Under the pieces are notes generated by a model, which worked only from the letters and a program-made list of their open reading frames with translations, did not search any database and was not told where the DNA came from. Positions 8,070 through 15,030 of a stretch of DNA of 20,710 nucleotides are shown here, piece by piece. The translations under genes were made by a program, and so were the position numbers. Location: assembly GCA_040255445.1 (NCBI GenBank), contig JBDZUZ010000062.1, positions 1 to 20,710 on the forward strand, given 5' to 3'. This stretch comes from JBDZUZ01 sp040255445 (lineage in GTDB: Bacteria > Planctomycetota > Phycisphaerae > Phycisphaerales > UBA1924). Every line of letters starts with the position of its first letter. The first letter of the stretch is position 1.

Positions 8070-8327
8070 ATGATCGTGACCGCCGCGGAACTGATCGAGG
8101 CGGAGGGGCGGCTGCTCAAGCACGCATCGTTCCGCTTCGTTGTCGCTGCGCTCTTCGTGGCCGGCGCCTTCATCTTCGGCGTGCTGGCCCTGCTGGCGCT
8201 GTTGATCGCGCTGTTCCTGGGTCTGCAGACCGAACTGCATGACGGCTGGGCGATGGCGATCTGCGGCCTAGTCCTTGTCATTGCAACAGGAGTCGCGGCA
8301 TGGATGGCGGCACGATGGGCGAGATGA
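8070..8327 (+). CDS. Small two-helix membrane protein, YqjE / phage-holin-III-like
   Basis: From ATG 8070 the protein has 85 aa: a short amphipathic N-terminal helix (AAELIEAEGRLLKH), then two membrane helices at about residues 23-50 and 59-80 joined by a short polar turn. This is the layout of the YqjE/holin-superfamily-III proteins usually found next to DUF883 genes; their exact function is unsettled. The frame is the same as that of the preceding gene, separated by its TGA. Starting instead at ATC 8052 would add IRAIAK, would suit the strong SD at 8041 and would extend the amphipathic helix. ATG 8070 has no proper SD of its own. The 3' end overlaps the next gene by 28 nt. Confidence 0.75.
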   Translation: MIVTAAELIEAEGRLLKHASFRFVVAALFVAGAFIFGVLALLALLIALFLGLQTELHDGWAMAICGLVLVIATGVAAWMAARWAR

Positions 8328-8626
8328 TGGAGGAACGGCGGGAGGACCCGCGCCACCCTGCCGGCCGCTATCGCGGCCCGCGCGATCCCGCCGTCGCCGC
8401 GGCCGAGCCGCAGCCGCGCCGCGATGTCGACCTCCTGAAAGTAAAACTGCTGGCCGAGTCCGACCATCCTGTCCTGGAGCCCGAGATGAAGCGCATGATC
8501 CGCAACAACCCCTGGATCGCAACAGTCGGCGCCGCCGCGGTGGGTGTGCTCCTCGTGTCATCACCGGGCGCGCGGAAGCTCGCGCTAGGCTTCGCATTGC
8601 CGATGCTGCGCAAGCTGATCAGGTGA
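8300..8626 (+). CDS. Small single-helix membrane protein, third member of the DUF883 cluster
   Basis: The protein has 108 aa and is not recognised as a named family. AGGAG (8288-8292) 7 nt before the ATG supports the start, which lies inside the end of the preceding gene. Residues 1-45 are polar, rich in Arg, Pro and Glu. Residues of about 45-68 are amphipathic, and NNPWIATVGAAAVGVLL (69-85) begins a membrane helix followed by a basic tail (ARKL, LRKLIR). The pattern of a charged region, an N-P-W/E-Q-P-like turn, a Gly/Ala-rich helix and a basic end resembles the C-terminus of the DUF883 protein two genes upstream. It may therefore be a divergent relative filling the place of YqjK. The overlap implies translational coupling within the trio. 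Confidence 0.75.
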   Translation: MDGGTMGEMMEERREDPRHPAGRYRGPRDPAVAAAEPQPRRDVDLLKVKLLAESDHPVLEPEMKRMIRNNPWIATVGAAAVGVLLVSSPGARKLALGFALPMLRKLIR

Positions 8627-8649
8627 TCTCTGAACCGGCCGTCGCTCGC

Positions 8650-10839
8650 TCAGGCCGCCGCCGGCTCGGGGGCCGATGGCCGCGGCGCGACCTTCAGCCG
8701 CTGTTCGATCTCCGCGGCGATCGCCGCGAGTTCGCAGTACACGCCGCGTCCGACCGCCTGAAGATCGCTGATCGCAGCGGTCCCCATGATCACCAGTTCC
8801 CCGACCTCCAGATCGCCCGGGACCCGCGGCATGATCGCCCTGGCGAGCGTGTCCTCGTGCCCGCCCGCGCCCGCCGGGTGCGGCACGCCGTGCAGGTGAC
8901 CCTGCAGATCACTGAGATAGGCACGCAGCAGACGCAGGTTCCCCTCGATGGTGTCGGTCACCTTCTTCTCGCTCCGCGCCTTCTCGCCGTGACGGAACGC
9001 GGCCTCGAGGCTCGTCGCGATGGTCTTGATCTCGCGCTGCTTGGAGAGTCCGGCGCGGATCGCCGTCGCCGCCACGAGCAGCTGCTTGACCCGCTCCCGC
9101 CGCGACTCGATCCCGCGGATGGACCGTTCCGCGCCGCTGACATAGAGGAAACCGAGCGCGAGCATGATGCGCCGCGCCTGCGTGTTCGCGAACGACTCGG
9201 CCCGTGAACGCAGCGGGAAGAGCGTCCCCTCGATCCCGGCCTTCTGCTTGAGGAGCGCCTCCTTGTTGGCGGTGCGCAGCTTGAGCTTCCCGGGCATGAA
9301 AGCGATCGTCGCATCGACCAGCATCAGCCCCGCGTTGACAGCGCGGAGTTCATCCTCGAGCTTCTCGAGCCGCCCCATCGATTCGCCGATATCGACCATC
9401 GCCGCGGTGATGTCGCTGCGAACAGCGCGGAGCTCGACCGCCGCGGCCTTGGGATCACGCGGCGCCTTGACCGTTTCGCCCACCGGCGGCGCGAACTGCA
9501 TCGTCAGGCCGCCGCCATAGAACGCCGCGGCGACCGCCGCATCGGCCTGAGCCCCGCGGATACGGGTGGCCAGATCGCGGCCCGATGTGAACGTGGCGTG
9601 CTGAATCTTGTCGCCGAAGCCGCCTTTGTAGAACAGGTAGGTGGCGCGACGGCAGGTCGAGTGGAAATCGTGGAACACGATGCTCGCCGGCTCATCGGTC
9701 GTGAAGATGCCCGGCTCGTTGAGCTTCGTCACCGCCTTCATCCGCGCGGTGAAGCACGGGTGGCTGTCGAAGAGCCCCGTCTTCGTCTTTTCGTGCTCCT
9801 CGATCAGACCGCGACGCGTCGCATCATCGATGCCCTCGGCGTGCGCGGCGACAAGGCCGGGGAAGTCGTCGGGCAGGCGCCCCTGCTGCAACTCCCGGGT
9901 CACGCGACCGATCGTGGGCTGATAGGCGTGGTTGAGCAGGAAGAGCCGCTCGAAGGAGTCGCGGAACGACTTTGTGCCCGCCATCCGCGCTTCGTGGCGA
10001 TCAGCGTCGAACTCCATCTGGCGCGACAGAATGCAGGTGAGCGCCCCGACGACCCAGCAAAGCCCGCGCAGGATCATCTTCGGGATGATCGCGGTCAAGC
10101 GGGCCAGACCGATCACAATCGCGAGATACCCGCTGACATTCTCGCCGGCCTGTTCGAGAGCTTCATCGATCGCATCAGGCTCGTAGGCCACGCGGGCGAA
10201 CCAGGAATTGACCGTGATAAGCAGATAGCTGGCCCGCATGCCCGAGCCCTGCGCGAAGTGACCGAACTCGTGGGCAAGCACACCGGTGAAGTCGCGCAGC
10301 GGCATGCTCGCGGCGAGCGGCAGTCCGACCACGAGACTGAGCTGGTTCGTGAGCAGCCCCCAGATGCCCTTGTGAAACCCTGCCGCGGCGTTGGGCTCGC
10401 AGGAGACATAGATCTGCTTCGGCTTAGGCGCTCCCATCGCCGTGCAGATCGCTTCGACATACGCGTACAGCAGCGGCTCTTCGCTCCGGTGCAGCGGCTC
10501 CCGCGGCGGCGACTTGTGCCAGATCACCAGCGGTCGCAGCATCGAGAGCAGCAGGATGATCCCGCCGACGAGCACGGCCAGCCAGACAAGGCCCAGGCGG
10601 AACCCGCCCCGGGTCGAGGGCGGCTCGGCAACCACCTGCACCCACTGCCACAGGCCGTAAACCACCGCCCCGATCATGGCGACATACACGAGCGGGAGCA
10701 GAAGCACGATCACCACGACCGGCAGCATGATCAGCCGGTAGCCGATCGGCGAACCGACGCGCCCGTACTCCCCGCTCAGCAGACGTGAGAAGTCGAGTTT
10801 GGAAGGAACCACCGCGCCCTGGCTCGCCACAGCCGACAT
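8650..10839 (-). CDS. Membrane-bound M48-family zinc metallopeptidase with long C-terminal extension
   Basis: This 729-aa protein would cleave membrane or periplasmic proteins. The zinc site is complete: HEFGH at residues 190-194 supplies two His ligands and the catalytic Glu, and EFDAD at 276-280 supplies the third ligand (E276). Membrane helices are predicted at about 36-66 and 80-106 and, between the two metal motifs, at about 238-270, as in HtpX/Ste24-like enzymes. The roughly 400 residues after the catalytic domain are mostly soluble helix with coiled-coil character and an Ala/Pro tail; this is much longer than HtpX (about 290 aa) and has no role I can name. The start is placed at 10839 because AGAGGGGA lies just upstream; the frame stays open to 10941. 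It converges on the DUF883 cluster with a 23-nt gap. Confidence 0.9.
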   Translation of the reverse strand: MSAVASQGAVVPSKLDFSRLLSGEYGRVGSPIGYRLIMLPVVVIVLLLPLVYVAMIGAVVYGLWQWVQVVAEPPSTRGGFRLGLVWLAVLVGGIILLLSMLRPLVIWHKSPPREPLHRSEEPLLYAYVEAICTAMGAPKPKQIYVSCEPNAAAGFHKGIWGLLTNQLSLVVGLPLAASMPLRDFTGVLAHEFGHFAQGSGMRASYLLITVNSWFARVAYEPDAIDEALEQAGENVSGYLAIVIGLARLTAIIPKMILRGLCWVVGALTCILSRQMEFDADRHEARMAGTKSFRDSFERLFLLNHAYQPTIGRVTRELQQGRLPDDFPGLVAAHAEGIDDATRRGLIEEHEKTKTGLFDSHPCFTARMKAVTKLNEPGIFTTDEPASIVFHDFHSTCRRATYLFYKGGFGDKIQHATFTSGRDLATRIRGAQADAAVAAAFYGGGLTMQFAPPVGETVKAPRDPKAAAVELRAVRSDITAAMVDIGESMGRLEKLEDELRAVNAGLMLVDATIAFMPGKLKLRTANKEALLKQKAGIEGTLFPLRSRAESFANTQARRIMLALGFLYVSGAERSIRGIESRRERVKQLLVAATAIRAGLSKQREIKTIATSLEAAFRHGEKARSEKKVTDTIEGNLRLLRAYLSDLQGHLHGVPHPAGAGGHEDTLARAIMPRVPGDLEVGELVIMGTAAISDLQAVGRGVYCELAAIAAEIEQRLKVAPRPSAPEPAAA

Positions 10840-10852
10840 GCAGACTTCCCCT

Positions 10853-10868
10853 CTTGCGTTCTCGCAAG
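10853..10868 (-). promoter_or_regulatory. Stem-loop immediately upstream of the M48 ribosome binding site
   Basis: On the minus strand CTTGCG-AGAA-CGCAAG forms a perfect 6-bp stem with a tetraloop, and its last bases run straight into the Shine-Dalgarno sequence AGGGGA. A -10-like TATCTA sits just upstream (plus-strand positions 10872-10877), which would put the hairpin at the very 5' end of the mRNA. Such 5' hairpins often stabilise transcripts; any function here is inferred. Confidence 0.35.
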
Positions 10869-11019
10869 GCTTAGATACACACGCCGCGAACGGGCATGCC
10901 GCCGGGGAATCTACCGATCGGCCCCGACGCGTGCAAGACAATCAACCGCCGCCGCGAGGGGCCGGTTGCAGAGTCAGGGTTCTCGGTCGTGGTGAACGGG
11001 GGACGAGCCGGGGCGGGAA

Positions 11020-11457
11020 TCAGTTCGCCGGCGTGAACGTCGCGCCCTCGAGCACATCGAAGCTCACGAACTGCCCCACCTCAAACTGGCTGGCGGCCTG
11101 CCGCGCATCGGTCGGGGTGCAGTGCACCGGGACGCCGCAATCGACCACCACCGCATCGCCCGCCACGGCGACCACGCTCCCCTGGATCCGGCGGGGGCGC
11201 CCGAAGACGGGCTCGATGTACCGGCCGCCGGTCTGAACCACATCGATGCGGCGGGCCCGGGCGGTGATCGTCCCGATGAGCCGCTTGCCCGGCTCGGTCC
11301 GCACCGGCGTCGTCGGGATGAGGTAGAGCTGGTAGCTGGTGTTGGGCACCTCGAACACGACCATGCTGTCAGAGCCGGGCCGGGCGGGGAGCACCTCCTT
11401 GAGGGTGCCGCGTGCGGTGCCGGGGGCGAGCTTGGTGGTCGGGCTGGGCGTGATCAT
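11020..11457 (-). CDS. Small beta-rich protein of unknown function
   Basis: The protein has 145 aa, with no signal peptide and no membrane helix. I do not recognise the family. The composition suggests a beta-barrel: alternating strand-like segments (MVVFEVPNTSYQLYLIP, IQGSVVAVAGDAVVVDCG, GQFVSFDVLEGATF) and Gly/Pro turns, reminiscent of an OB-like or similar small barrel that could bind nucleic acid or a ligand. A basic patch lies near GRYIEPVFGRPRRIQG. Two cysteines (VDCG and VHCTP) are close together and could pair or bind metal. The ATG at 11457 has no Shine-Dalgarno site but has TATCTT exactly 6 nt upstream, suggesting a leaderless transcript. It diverges from the PhoX gene across 179 nt and lies 180 nt upstream of the M48 gene on the same strand. 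Confidence 0.7.
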   Translation of the reverse strand: MITPSPTTKLAPGTARGTLKEVLPARPGSDSMVVFEVPNTSYQLYLIPTTPVRTEPGKRLIGTITARARRIDVVQTGGRYIEPVFGRPRRIQGSVVAVAGDAVVVDCGVPVHCTPTDARQAASQFEVGQFVSFDVLEGATFTPAN

Positions 11458-11463
11458 GGCCAG

Positions 11464-11469
11464 AAGATA
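11464..11469 (-). promoter_or_regulatory. -10-like TATCTT placed for leaderless transcription of the small beta-rich gene
   Basis: Read on the minus strand, TATCTT is followed by CTGGCC and then the ATG at 11457. It fits TANNNT with 6-nt spacing, the same geometry as at 4596 and 13733. No SD-like sequence is present. Confidence 0.4.
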
Positions 11470-11532
11470 GGCGGGATGGCCCGCCCCCAGCCGCGTGCCG
11501 ACCGCGGCGGATTTGGGTCAAGAGTTCGATAA

Positions 11533-11553
11533 GGCGTTCGCCCGAGGGCGTTC
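11533..11553. promoter_or_regulatory. Direct repeat and near-palindrome in the PhoX divergent region
   Basis: GGCGTTC occurs at 11533-11539 and 11547-11553, 14 nt start to start. The stretch between them contains CGCCC-GA-GGGCG (11539-11550). Lying between two divergent genes, it is a possible operator. It does not match the known Pho box, whose 7-mers repeat every 11 nt. Confidence 0.25.
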
Positions 11554-11636
11554 CGCCGGCGAAGATGATCCTCGAACGCGGATCGCCGCGGGACACGACA
11601 CCGAGCAGCCGGGCCGGGGGGCAGGAGCGAGCGCCG

Positions 11637-13031
11637 ATGGATCTGAGCAGACGACACTTCCTCCTCCGCGGCTCCGCCTTCGCGATGGGTTTCGCCGGTC
11701 TGCAGAGCGCCTTTGGCCGAGGGCTGCCCTTCGGCGACATGTTGGCGCGGGGCGATGAGGCGGTGGGTTACGGCCCGCTGATCCCCGACCCGGCCGGCGT
11801 GCTCGACCTGCCGCGGGGCTTCTCTTACCGCGTCATCTCGCGGGCCGGCGAGGAGATGGACGATGGCCTGATCGTGCCCGGGAGGCACGACGGCATGGCC
11901 GCGTTCCCCGGGCCGGATGGCACAACGATCCTGGTCCGCAACCACGAGACCGACATCGGTTGGGAGCAGTTCTCCCCCTTCGGCCCGGGCGGAGGCCGTT
12001 TGAGCAAGATCGATGTGAGCAGGATCTACGACCGCGGCCGCGGCGGCCAGCCCGCCTTTGGCGGGACCACGACGGTCGTCTACAACACAGAAACCGGCCG
12101 CGTCGAGAAGCACTACCTGAGCCTCGCTGGCACGGTCTACAACTGCGCCGGCGGTCCGACGCCCTGGGGGACGTGGCTCACCTGCGAGGAGACTGCGCGG
12201 ACGAAGGATGCCCAGTGCGACCAGGACCACGGCTGGGTCTTCGAGGTCGAGCCGACCACGACGGCGAAACTTCAGGAACCAAAGCCGATCCGCGCCATGG
12301 GCCGCTTCCGCCACGAGGCTGTTGCCGTCGATCCGAAATCGGGTGTCTGCTACCTGTCGGAGGACATGCCCGACGGCCTGCTCTACCGGTACATCCCGAC
12401 CGAGCCGGGCAAGCTGCTCCGCGGCGGGCGGTTGCAGGCGTTGAAGGTCCGCGGCTCGCCGTCTCTCATCACCGACAACCACGGCGCAACCCCCGATGTC
12501 CCCGTCGGCGCGAAGCTCGAGGTCGAGTGGATCGATGTCGATGACATCGAAGCTCCCAAGGACGACCTGCGGCACCGCGGCTTCGCCGCGGGCGCGACGC
12601 GCTTCGCGCGGACCGAGGGCATGTGGTACGGACGCGAGAGTGTGTTCTTCGCCTGCACCACGGGCGGTCACGCACAGCTGGGACAGATCTGGCGCTACAC
12701 GCCCAGCCCGGTCGAAGGCACGCCCGGCGAGAGCCAGCAGCCCGGCATCCTCGAACTCTTCGTCGAGCCCAACGATGCGACGATGATCAAGAACGCCGAC
12801 AACCTGACGGTGTCAGGGTGGGGCGACCTGATCGTGTGCGAGGACAGCCCGAAGATGAACGGGCTCGTCGGCGTGACGCCCCGCGGCGAGATCTACCGGC
12901 TCGCCAACAACGCGCTGAACGATGCGGAATTCGCGGGCGCCACCTTCTCACCCGATGGCTCAACGCTCTTCTGCAACATCCAGACGCCGGGGCTGACGCT
13001 CGCGATCACGGGGCCGTGGAAGCGGGCCTGA
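11637..13031 (+). CDS. PhoX/DUF839-family protein, Tat-exported
   Basis: The protein has 464 aa. ATG 11637 is supported by AGGAG 9 nt upstream and by a twin-arginine signal right at the start (SRRHFLL, residues 4-10, then a hydrophobic region to about 26); the upstream in-frame ATG at 11565 would bury it. Family landmarks run throughout: RNHE (101-104), NCAGGPTPWGTWLTCEE (169-185), GRFRHEAVAVDP (222-233), LSED (240-243) and a C-terminal FSPDGSTLFCNIQTPGLTLA. The family has a beta-propeller fold. Characterised PhoX enzymes are calcium- and iron-dependent phosphatases that fold in the cytoplasm before Tat export. Many DUF839 proteins are untested, so phosphatase activity is inferred. It stands alone as a single gene, with no phosphate transport or PhoBR genes in the window. 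Confidence 0.88.
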   Translation: MDLSRRHFLLRGSAFAMGFAGLQSAFGRGLPFGDMLARGDEAVGYGPLIPDPAGVLDLPRGFSYRVISRAGEEMDDGLIVPGRHDGMAAFPGPDGTTILVRNHETDIGWEQFSPFGPGGGRLSKIDVSRIYDRGRGGQPAFGGTTTVVYNTETGRVEKHYLSLAGTVYNCAGGPTPWGTWLTCEETARTKDAQCDQDHGWVFEVEPTTTAKLQEPKPIRAMGRFRHEAVAVDPKSGVCYLSEDMPDGLLYRYIPTEPGKLLRGGRLQALKVRGSPSLITDNHGATPDVPVGAKLEVEWIDVDDIEAPKDDLRHRGFAAGATRFARTEGMWYGRESVFFACTTGGHAQLGQIWRYTPSPVEGTPGESQQPGILELFVEPNDATMIKNADNLTVSGWGDLIVCEDSPKMNGLVGVTPRGEIYRLANNALNDAEFAGATFSPDGSTLFCNIQTPGLTLAITGPWKRA

Positions 13032-13057
13032 GGTCGGTGCTCACGCGTCGATCGCTG

Positions 13058-13726
13058 TCAGGCGTTGACCGCGGCCATCGCCAGAAAGTTGGCGAGCAGT
13101 TTCGGCCCCTCGAGTGTCAGGAAACTCTCGGGGTGAAACTGCACGCCCTCGACCGGCTGCTTCGAGCCGTCCGCCCAGCGGCGCCGCAGCCCCATCACCA
13201 CGCGCCGGATCTGACCGGTTGCTTCATCGGTCTCGTCCGTCCACGCGGAGACCTCCCAGCCGTCCTGCCCGACTTCGCACGCGGGCACGGTCTCGGGAAG
13301 CACCACCAGCGAGTGGTAGCGTGTCGCCTGGAACGGGTTCGACAGCCCGGCGAAGACTCCGATGTTGTCGTGGTGCACCATGCTGGTCTTGCCGTGCATC
13401 GGCACGACATGCCGCGTCACGGTCATGCCCGCGCGATCGGCCATGGTCTGGTGACCAAGGCACACACCAAGGATCGGCACCCTGCCGCTGAAGCGGGCGA
13501 TGATGTCGCCCGACACGCCCGACTCTTTCGGCGTGCACGGTCCGGGCGAGATGATGATGTGCGTGGGGCCGCGGCCGCCGTCGAGCGCGGCGGCCTCATC
13601 GGGCGTGATGCGGTCGTTGCGCACGACCAGTAGATCGCGCCCGACCACCAGCGAGCGGTCGATCTCGCCGAGCCTCTGGACGAGGTTCCAGGTGAACGAG
13701 TCGTAGTTGTCGACCAGCAGGATCAC
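13058..13726 (-). CDS. Class I glutamine amidotransferase, TrpG/PabA type
   Basis: This 222-aa subunit would hydrolyse glutamine and channel ammonia to a chorismate-using partner, making anthranilate (tryptophan route) or aminodeoxychorismate (folate route). The N-terminus LLVDNYDSFTWNLVQ is typical. The oxyanion strip SPGPCTP is at 60-66, the catalytic Cys89 in GVCLGHQ, and the His198/Glu200 pair in GVQFHPES completes the triad. HGK at 111-113 is a mark of TrpG/PabA as opposed to other amidotransferases. A short insertion (DEATGQIRR, around 167-175) precedes the VMGL strand. No trpE or pabB gene is adjacent, so which pathway it serves, or whether it serves both, cannot be decided. The GTG start is placed at 13726 by homology of the N-terminus and has no Shine-Dalgarno site. 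Confidence 0.94.
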   Translation of the reverse strand: MILLVDNYDSFTWNLVQRLGEIDRSLVVGRDLLVVRNDRITPDEAAALDGGRGPTHIIISPGPCTPKESGVSGDIIARFSGRVPILGVCLGHQTMADRAGMTVTRHVVPMHGKTSMVHHDNIGVFAGLSNPFQATRYHSLVVLPETVPACEVGQDGWEVSAWTDETDEATGQIRRVVMGLRRRWADGSKQPVEGVQFHPESFLTLEGPKLLANFLAMAAVNA

Positions 13727-13732
13727 GCCGCG

Positions 13733-13738
13733 AGCGTA
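13733..13738 (-). promoter_or_regulatory. -10-like TACGCT placed for leaderless transcription of the amidotransferase gene
   Basis: On the minus strand TACGCT is followed by CGCGGC and the GTG start at 13726, so the spacing is 6 nt. A CTGACC element lies about 19 nt further upstream and could serve as -35. This would give the amidotransferase gene its own promoter inside the 47-nt gap after the DUF1444 gene. Confidence 0.4.
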
Positions 13739-13773
13739 GGTCTCTTGATCACGTGCCGGTCAGGCACGCTGGC

Positions 13774-14589
13774 TCAGGCGGCCTCGCCCCGGGCGTCGGA
13801 CTCCTCCACCGTGCCGCAGACGCCGTCCCGCGTGACATAGAAGAGGTCGGAGGTGATCGGGTAGGGCAGGCGGCGGAAGTCGTGGTCCACGCGGTCGCGG
13901 AGCCGGCTGACGAAAGGCGCCGGGTCGAGGCTCATGGCGACGAACATGTCGCGGGCGGGGGTCGCGACGTAGAAGTCGCCCCCGAGCCGGTTGCAGAGCC
14001 GCTGGTGCAGCCCGCTCAGGAGCAGACGCGCGGCGTCGTAGCCGTCGTGCTGCGAGATCAGCGCAGCGCGGCCGCCTTCCTTGGATTCGACAAGCTGGAG
14101 CTCGAGCTCGGGCGCGTAGCCGTCGAGATTCTGGCGGGCGATCTCCTCGACCTCCTCGACGCAGACCTTCCAGCGGACGAGCTGCTCGGTGGTGATACTC
14201 ACCGTCATCTGCGGCAGATCGGTGACGAACACGATGACCGTGTTGTTGACGAAGGGGACGTGGGCCACCTGCTCGCGGTCCAGGTGCCGGAAGATCGACT
14301 CGGGCTGGATGCGGGGCATGATGCGCGACTTGGCGAAGTCCAGAGGCATCGAGCTGACCTGCGCCACATCGCCGGCGAAGAGCTGGTCGAGGTAGTGCTC
14401 GACGATCTCCGAGCCGCGGGCCGGCTCGTGGTTCACCATGCGGTAGAGGTTCTCGAGGTCGAGACGCCGCCCGTTGACGAGCAGTTCACGCGGGCCCACG
14501 AGATCCACCGCGTAGTCGGGATGGATCTGGCGGAGCATGGTCGCCACGGTCTCGGCGAACGCTTCTGGTTCCCTTGGCATCGTCGACAT
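13774..14589 (-). CDS. DUF1444 (YtpQ-like) family protein
   Basis: The protein has 271 aa and is predicted cytoplasmic, with no signal or membrane helix. It fits the DUF1444/YtpQ family known from Bacillus and some planctomycete-type genomes, whose biochemical function is unknown. Visible family features are the N-terminal VATMLRQIHPDYAVDLVGP, the RRLDLENLYRMV segment, MPRIQPESIF in the middle and a C-terminal ITSDLFYVTRDG. The frame is open far upstream (to 15306), but the ATG at 14589 is chosen because AGAAGGGCC precedes it and the family similarity begins there. The amidotransferase gene follows 47 nt downstream on the same strand. Function is not inferable from context. Confidence 0.82.
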   Translation of the reverse strand: MSTMPREPEAFAETVATMLRQIHPDYAVDLVGPRELLVNGRRLDLENLYRMVNHEPARGSEIVEHYLDQLFAGDVAQVSSMPLDFAKSRIMPRIQPESIFRHLDREQVAHVPFVNNTVIVFVTDLPQMTVSITTEQLVRWKVCVEEVEEIARQNLDGYAPELELQLVESKEGGRAALISQHDGYDAARLLLSGLHQRLCNRLGGDFYVATPARDMFVAMSLDPAPFVSRLRDRVDHDFRRLPYPITSDLFYVTRDGVCGTVEESDARGEAA

Positions 14590-14924
14590 GGCCCTTCTTC
14601 CCAGAACAGAGGACGGGCGGTTGGTCCCAGGTGGACCAGACTCCCGCGAGAGGCCGGGCGAACGCCCGACTGCTGAACCCGGGGAGCGATATCGACAGCC
14701 GATACGCGGCGGGCAAGGGACTGTTCTGCAAATCGGCCGCGTGCAGCCGGGGCGACCGGCATAACCCGCCCGCGCGGCGGCGTGTGCCGCGTGCAGCAGC
14801 GTCAAGCGGGGTGCGCTGCCCCGACGCGGCGGACCGAGAACCGGCCGAGAATTGCACCGGGCAACCGACAGCCGGGCGGCGGCCGGGGCGGGCGGCCCCG
14901 CGGCCGCGAAGGGGCTACGGTCAT

Positions 14925-14951
14925 TTGCCGTCATGCCCTGCCGGGTATAAT
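14925..14951 (+). promoter_or_regulatory. Putative acyl carrier protein promoter with consensus -10
   Basis: TATAAT (14946-14951) is a perfect -10 hexamer, striking in such GC-rich DNA. TTGCCG (14925-14930) matches -35 at 4 of 6 positions with a 15-nt spacer, and TTTGCC one base upstream gives 16. The predicted start near 14958 leaves a leader of roughly 70 nt before GTG 15031. Housekeeping-level expression of ACP fits a strong promoter. Confidence 0.6.
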
Positions 14952-14960
14952 CGGCCCGGC
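14940..14960. promoter_or_regulatory. Operator-like dyad spanning the ACP -10 element
   Basis: GCCGGG (14940-14945) and CCCGGC (14955-14960) are perfect inverted 6-mers that flank the TATAAT hexamer, with 9 nt between the arms. A protein bound here would block polymerase. The dyad is only 6 bp per arm and purely G/C, so chance is a real alternative. Confidence 0.3.
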
Positions 14961-15030
14961 GTAACCGGACGGTGGATCGCCGGGATGTTGATCCAGTACC
15001 CCTGTGGTTATGCGTAGCGGAGATTGCACC

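Larger units (their letters stand above)
14590..15030. other. 441-base divergent intergenic region between the DUF1444 and ACP genes
   Basis: I see no gene here; the open frames are read-throughs of neighbours without family resemblance. Two minus-strand leader hairpins precede the DUF1444 start: TGGTCC/GGACCA (14622-14638) and CGGGCG/CGCCCG (14655-14668). Positions of about 14750-14910 are very GC rich with several short dyads. The only AT-rich patch is the ACP promoter near 14921-14951. Confidence 0.6.

Noticed and set aside
7569..8626. oppC, oppD or oppF downstream of the permease
   Set aside because: The following genes are small membrane proteins with no permease or Walker motifs.
11533..11553. 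Pho box upstream of the PhoX-family gene
   Set aside because: Repeat sequence and 14-nt period do not fit the known 7-mers repeating every 11 nt; kept only as a weak unspecified repeat.
14590..15030. tRNA or small RNA gene in the large divergent gap
   Set aside because: No cloverleaf or T-loop sequence found; the hairpins are short, GC-only and lack a T tract or recognisable family.
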